From contig QBMN01000023.1 of the NCBI GenBank assembly GCA_003241845.1, positions 1 to 36,852 of the forward strand: 36,852 bases of DNA. Direction: 5' to 3'. A program made the position numbers and the translations under genes. The notes below the pieces were generated by a model that had not been told where the DNA came from, ran no database searches, and saw only the letters and a program-made list of their open reading frames with translations. This stretch comes from Shackletoniella antarctica. Lineage in GTDB: Bacteria; Cyanobacteriota; Cyanobacteriia; Phormidesmidales; Phormidesmidaceae. Each line of letters starts with the position of its first letter. Position 1 is the first letter of the stretch. Below, one piece after another: positions 33,362 to 36,852 of this stretch.

Positions 33362-34753
33362 ATGGCAACTCTCACCCCCAACCCCAGTTATAGTCTCAGT
33401 CTGCGGCTTAAAATTCCCAATAAAACCGGCATGTTGGCGCGGGTTACCCAGGCCATTGCCGAGGCCGGGGGCAACCTGGGCGATTTTTCACTAATCAGCC
33501 GCACCCGCTATGACATGGTGCGGGTGCTCCATGTCGATGCCTCCAGCGAGGCCCACGTAGAAGACATCATCGCGGCGGTCAAAACCGTGGAAGAGATCGA
33601 GATTCTAGAGATCTGCGATCGCACCTTTCAGATCCACGAGGGCGGCAAGATCAGCGTCGAGAGCAAGCTGGAGCTGCACAACCAGGATGACCTGGCCATG
33701 GCCTACACCCCTGGCGTGGGGAGGGTCTGTGTCGAAATTGCCGAGCACCCCGATCGCGTGTATGACCTCACCATCAAGGGCAATACCGTGGCGATTGTCA
33801 CCGACGGCAGCGCCGTGCTGGGGCTGGGCAATCTCGGCCCCGCCGCCGCCCTGCCGGTGATGGAGGGCAAGGCGCTGCTGTTTAAGAAATTTGCCGGGTT
33901 AGACGCCTTCCCGATCTGCCTCGATACCCAGGACACCGACGAGATTATCAAGGCGGTGAAACAGCTGGCGCCCGTCTTTGGCGGCGTCAACCTGGAAGAT
34001 ATCAGCGCCCCCCGCTGCTTTGAGATCGAGTCTCGCCTGCGTCAGGAGCTAGATATTCCGGTCTTTCACGATGACCAGCACGGCACCGCCATTGTCACCC
34101 TGGCGGCGCTGGTCAACGCGCTCAAGCTGGTGAACAAATCGCTCACCCAGGTGAAGGTGGTGATCAACGGGGCCGGGGCGGCGGGGGTGGCGATCGCCAA
34201 GCTGCTGCAAAAGGCCGGGGCAACCGCCATTGTGCTGTGCGACTCGAAGGGCATTATTTCCACCAGACGCGACGACCTGAACGCCCAGAAACAGGAGTTT
34301 GCGGTAGAAGCATCGGGCACCCTGGCCGATGCCATGGTGGGGGCCGATATTTTCCTGGGCGTCAGCGCGCCGGGGGTGGTCAGCGTCGAGATGGTGGCAT
34401 CGATGGCGACTGACCCAATTGTGTTTGCCATGGCCAACCCGATCCCCGAGATTCAGCCTGAGCTGGTGGCGGACAAGGTGGCGGTAATGGCCACGGGCCG
34501 CAGCGACTATCCCAACCAGATCAACAACGTGCTGGCCTTCCCCGGCATGCTGCGCGGTGCCCTCGACTGCCGCGCCCAGGAGATTACGCCCTCGATGTAT
34601 CTGGAGGCGGCCTATGCGATCGCGGCCCTGGTCAACCCCCACGAACTCACCCGCGAGCACATCATTCCTTCAGTGTTTGACGAGCGGGTGTCTACCGCTG
34701 TGGCCTCGGCGGTCAAACACGCCGCTAGGGTCGATGGAGTGGCAAGAAAGTAG
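33362..34753 (+). CDS. Malic enzyme with N-terminal ACT domain
   Basis: This enzyme oxidatively decarboxylates malate to pyruvate and CO2. An ACT domain of about 75 residues ([40 protein letters not shown]) comes first and probably makes it sensitive to an amino acid. The malic enzyme core follows: [40 protein letters not shown] with the NAD-site glycines, [37 protein letters not shown], and [15 protein letters not shown] as the second nucleotide fold. At 463 residues it fits the NAD(P)-dependent prokaryotic form. Cofactor choice cannot be settled from sequence alone. Confidence 0.93.
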   Translation: MATLTPNPSYSLSLRLKIPNKTGMLARVTQAIAEAGGNLGDFSLISRTRYDMVRVLHVDASSEAHVEDIIAAVKTVEEIEILEICDRTFQIHEGGKISVESKLELHNQDDLAMAYTPGVGRVCVEIAEHPDRVYDLTIKGNTVAIVTDGSAVLGLGNLGPAAALPVMEGKALLFKKFAGLDAFPICLDTQDTDEIIKAVKQLAPVFGGVNLEDISAPRCFEIESRLRQELDIPVFHDDQHGTAIVTLAALVNALKLVNKSLTQVKVVINGAGAAGVAIAKLLQKAGATAIVLCDSKGIISTRRDDLNAQKQEFAVEASGTLADAMVGADIFLGVSAPGVVSVEMVASMATDPIVFAMANPIPEIQPELVADKVAVMATGRSDYPNQINNVLAFPGMLRGALDCRAQEITPSMYLEAAYAIAALVNPHELTREHIIPSVFDERVSTAVASAVKHAARVDGVARK

Positions 34754-35137
34754 GGGGATGAGAACGTTGAAACCTTGGAAGCCTGAGTTCGGGGTAATGG
34801 CCCCCTCCTCGGAGGGGGATCCGGAGGGCGGGATGATTCAAAACTCATGCAGAATACAAGTCTCTGAATACGGTTAATTGCTTTCCTGGGTTCAATTGAC
34901 CCACTCCTACCCCTCCCGGTCGGGGACAGGGGAGCTGTTTCTGCACTACTAAGGCATTTTGGCTATTGGTCAGCCAAGCAGGCGGGCTTTTGACTGCCTG
35001 TCGCCACTAAAGCGGCGACCAAGGTGAAAATAGTACAAGGAAATGTTTTTTTACTCCATTGCTTAGGTGTGTTGATTAAAATACACTTGCTTTGTCATGT
35101 TCTCAGTTAGTGCTAAATCTTTACCAAGAGAAAGACT
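34754..35137. other. Intergenic boundary between GC-rich DNA and an AT-rich island
   Basis: This 384-base gap holds a CCCCCTCC/GGAGGGGG hairpin at 34801-34818, a GC-rich CCCCTCCC/AGGGGAG-like repeat fragment at about 34908-34933, and a GTCGCC/GGCGAC hairpin at 35000-35019. From about 35020 the base composition turns AT-rich and stays so to the end of the next two genes. A promoter for the island genes probably lies at about 35035-35120, but no convincing -35/-10 pair was fixed. Confidence 0.45.
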
Positions 35138-35917
35138 ATGTTATCAGTGACTCACGATTCAATCACAAAGCACTTTGAATCAATTGAATCGCATAAAGCT
35201 ATTATACATCCCCTCTTTGAGTGGTTAAACGAGCAAAGCATTGATCGTTTTTCTGACGCAATTCTTTTCGATATATATCGAACCAATTATTTTACGCGCA
35301 CTCAAGGAATCACATCTGCCATATCTGAAATACTGAAAGCAGCAATTGAAGAATCAGACTCCCTAACGATAGCTCTCGTTGGCATGAATATTTTCGAGGA
35401 AACGGGAGAAGGCGATTCTAAAAATACTCATTTGATGATGCTTCAGGATTCTCATAATCAACATGGAGAGTTTATCTTCAATCTAGCTCCAATCCCCATT
35501 AAATTAGCTAGGCATAATGATCATACACTTAATCATACACTTAAATCTTTTCGTAATTTTCCTGAAAATCGAATGCACCTGTACTCAAATACCTCATACC
35601 TTTTCAAGTTAGGCGTCATGCTGGCAGACGAGACTGCTGCCGTCCCTATGATAGAAGGCTTCTACAAAGCCTTTTTTAAGCCCTATGAGAAACTATATAC
35701 AAAGAAGGATTTTCAAAGCATGTCTCAATACTTTTCTTCTCACTTGTCTGGTGTTGAGCAGCGGCATGGTAGTGATATATTACAGGCCGTTGATAATAAT
35801 TTTAAATCGATATCAGATCTTGATGAAGTCATGTATGGAATAGAATCCTTTTTTAGGATTCAATCTGATATTTGGGATGACTTATTACTTGCGTTATTAA
35901 CAGCCAAGAGAGGCTAG
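35138..35917 (+). CDS. Heme-oxygenase-like putative di-iron oxidase/oxygenase
   Basis: This is a mostly helical protein of 259 residues with the pattern of the iron-containing heme-oxygenase-like enzymes (TenA/PqqC fold; relatives include UndA, CADD and SznF-type N-oxygenases). Candidate metal ligands are Glu87/Glu88 and His98 in NIFEETGEGDSKNTHLMML, Glu165 in GVMLADETAAVPMIEGFYKA, and His202, Glu207 and His210 in YFSSHLSGVEQRHGSD. The last motif is H-x4-E-x2-H, where H-x3-(D/E)-x2-H is usual. The gene is AT-rich, lacks HIP1 sites and is followed after 31 bases by an AraC regulator gene, so the pair looks horizontally acquired. Products of such enzymes include alkenes, p-aminobenzoate and N-oxides; which applies here is unknown. 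Confidence 0.65.
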   Translation: MLSVTHDSITKHFESIESHKAIIHPLFEWLNEQSIDRFSDAILFDIYRTNYFTRTQGITSAISEILKAAIEESDSLTIALVGMNIFEETGEGDSKNTHLMMLQDSHNQHGEFIFNLAPIPIKLARHNDHTLNHTLKSFRNFPENRMHLYSNTSYLFKLGVMLADETAAVPMIEGFYKAFFKPYEKLYTKKDFQSMSQYFSSHLSGVEQRHGSDILQAVDNNFKSISDLDEVMYGIESFFRIQSDIWDDLLLALLTAKRG

Positions 35918-35948
35918 AAATGAAAACACTCAGGAAAGCAGAGAAGAT

Positions 35949-36779
35949 ATGAGTGATATACCCTCCCATGAAATGGTTCCAGGTCGTCAATTTCACATTT
36001 TTCCATTGGAAGGTTACTCTGGCAATACCTTTCCTCATAAACATAATTTCTACGAAATTATATGGCCTTGGCAAGGAGATGGAATCCATTTAATTGATTT
36101 TCAAGAGCATTCACTAGATAGCCATGCTGTTTTCCTTCTTAAGCCAGACCAAGTAAATAAATTTGCCTCCAAGAATTTAGCAGGCTACATAATAGAGTTT
36201 AGTGAGCCTTTTTTATGCCACGAACCTCAAGACAGAGTTGTGCTTGAGAAACTATGCCAATCAAATCATTTTCAGTTGAATTCTAGCGTGGAATCAGCAG
36301 TTAGAAAACTATTAGCCCTCCTTTATCAGGAGTACTTGTCAGAAGACAGCAGATCTGACCTGATAAGAACTTATTTGAAGGCAATTATTATCAATCTTTC
36401 AAAAGTACTGAAAAGCGCTGATTTAGCCATATACGATGGAGATACAGAAAGAATTGCTCACATAAATAAACTTTTAAGGGAAAATTTCAAGACACATAAG
36501 AATGTAAAATTCTATGCTAATTCTTTATCTTTAACCCCAAAGCGATTGAACGAAATTCTGAAGCTTAAGACTGGTAAAACCATGACAGAGCTAATTCATA
36601 ATCGTTTGGAGATGGAAGCACGCAGAGAATTAATATTTGGTCAACTTAGTGTGAAAGATATTGCCTTAAAGTTAGGGTTTGATGATCCATCCTACTTCAG
36701 TCGGTTTTTCTTGCGAACGGCTGGCATGTATCCACAGGATTATAGAAAAAATAACCACTTTAGTGTGACTAATCAATAA
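35949..36779 (+). CDS. AraC-family transcriptional regulator
   Basis: This 276-residue regulator has an N-terminal cupin-like sensor half (GNTFPHKHNFYEIIWPWQGD, FLLKPDQVNKFAS) and a C-terminal AraC DNA-binding domain with two helix-turn-helix motifs. The first lies around VKFYANSLSLTPKRLNEILK and the second around SVKDIALKLGFDDPSYFSRF, followed by FFLRTAGMYPQDYRKN. It starts at the ATG at 35949, 31 bases after the heme-oxygenase-like gene, with a weak AGAGAAG upstream. Co-transcription is likely, and it probably controls that gene and perhaps genes beyond the window. Like its neighbour it is AT-rich. Confidence 0.92.
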   Translation: MSDIPSHEMVPGRQFHIFPLEGYSGNTFPHKHNFYEIIWPWQGDGIHLIDFQEHSLDSHAVFLLKPDQVNKFASKNLAGYIIEFSEPFLCHEPQDRVVLEKLCQSNHFQLNSSVESAVRKLLALLYQEYLSEDSRSDLIRTYLKAIIINLSKVLKSADLAIYDGDTERIAHINKLLRENFKTHKNVKFYANSLSLTPKRLNEILKLKTGKTMTELIHNRLEMEARRELIFGQLSVKDIALKLGFDDPSYFSRFFLRTAGMYPQDYRKNNHFSVTNQ

Positions 36780-36831
36780 AAATTTCATTAGTTTTCTGCA
36801 ATTTCTCAATCACCGCTGGTAAAGACAGGCC
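36769..36831 (-). pseudogene. Possible C-terminal remnant of a minus-strand gene
   Basis: The minus strand at the edge of the window reads GLSLPAVIEKLQKTNEIFID to a stop at 36769-36771, which has a coherent, protein-like composition. Immediately upstream an in-frame TAG (36832-36834) interrupts LRNP. The segment overlaps the end of the AraC gene by about 11 bases. It may be the tail of a broken gene that continues past the window; the evidence is thin. Confidence 0.25.
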
Positions 36832-36852
36832 CTAGGGATTGCGCAAAGAGGC

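Overview
The window is a piece of a cyanobacterial chromosome. The HIP1 octamer GCGATCGC recurs through most of it. It also carries the plastid/cyanobacterial ribosomal protein PSRP-3 (Ycf65), a two-gene ATP synthase beta-epsilon unit of the cyanobacterial type, a PEP-CTERM protein and several cyanobacteria-style hypothetical genes. The background is GC-rich, which would fit a Leptolyngbya/Nodosilinea-like filamentous group, but that placement is only an inference. No rRNA, tRNA, complete insertion sequence or CRISPR array was seen.

Layout. 1-5.8 kb: an uptake and catabolism cluster with a wrecked type III glutamine synthetase (GlnT-like), a NitT/TauT-type ABC importer (lipoprotein, permease, ATPase), a Rieske oxygenase and an unrecognised 240-residue protein. 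Two copies of a multi-hairpin repeat flank the ATPase-oxygenase pair. 5.9-8.0 kb: glycogen debranching enzyme GlgX. 8.1-10.4 kb: an AT-rich insert with a PD-(D/E)XK nuclease-like gene, then an orphan HicB-like antitoxin and an eroded gene. 10.5-22.7 kb: housekeeping and hypothetical genes (dusA, a secreted beta-propeller, a GT-B glycosyltransferase, a VOC protein, an RluD-type pseudouridine synthase, a possible PilP/GspC-like protein, thrC, a LysR regulator), interrupted by a small MITE-like repeat family. 22.7-31.3 kb: a PEP-CTERM/DUF4114 protein, a HAD phosphatase-like protein, PSRP-3, the ATP synthase beta-epsilon genes, polyphosphate kinase and a DEAD-box helicase whose Walker B motif reads DECD. 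31.7-34.8 kb: a small hypothetical gene, a DUF29 gene, an SRPBCC protein and an ACT-domain malic enzyme. 35.0-36.8 kb: a second AT-rich island with a heme-oxygenase-like putative di-iron enzyme followed by an AraC regulator.

How the genes fit together. The first cluster looks like import of a nitrogen- or sulfur-containing small molecule, oxidation by the Rieske enzyme and, before the deletion, glutamate ligation by GlnT. The central part is energy and storage metabolism: glycogen, ATP synthase, polyphosphate and malate. The best candidates for something undescribed are the heme-oxygenase-like enzyme with its AraC regulator, the nuclease-like gene at 8.1-9.6 kb, the hairpin element whose two copies show compensatory base changes, and the MITE-like family whose terminal TTAGG supplies the TAG stop codon of two different genes.
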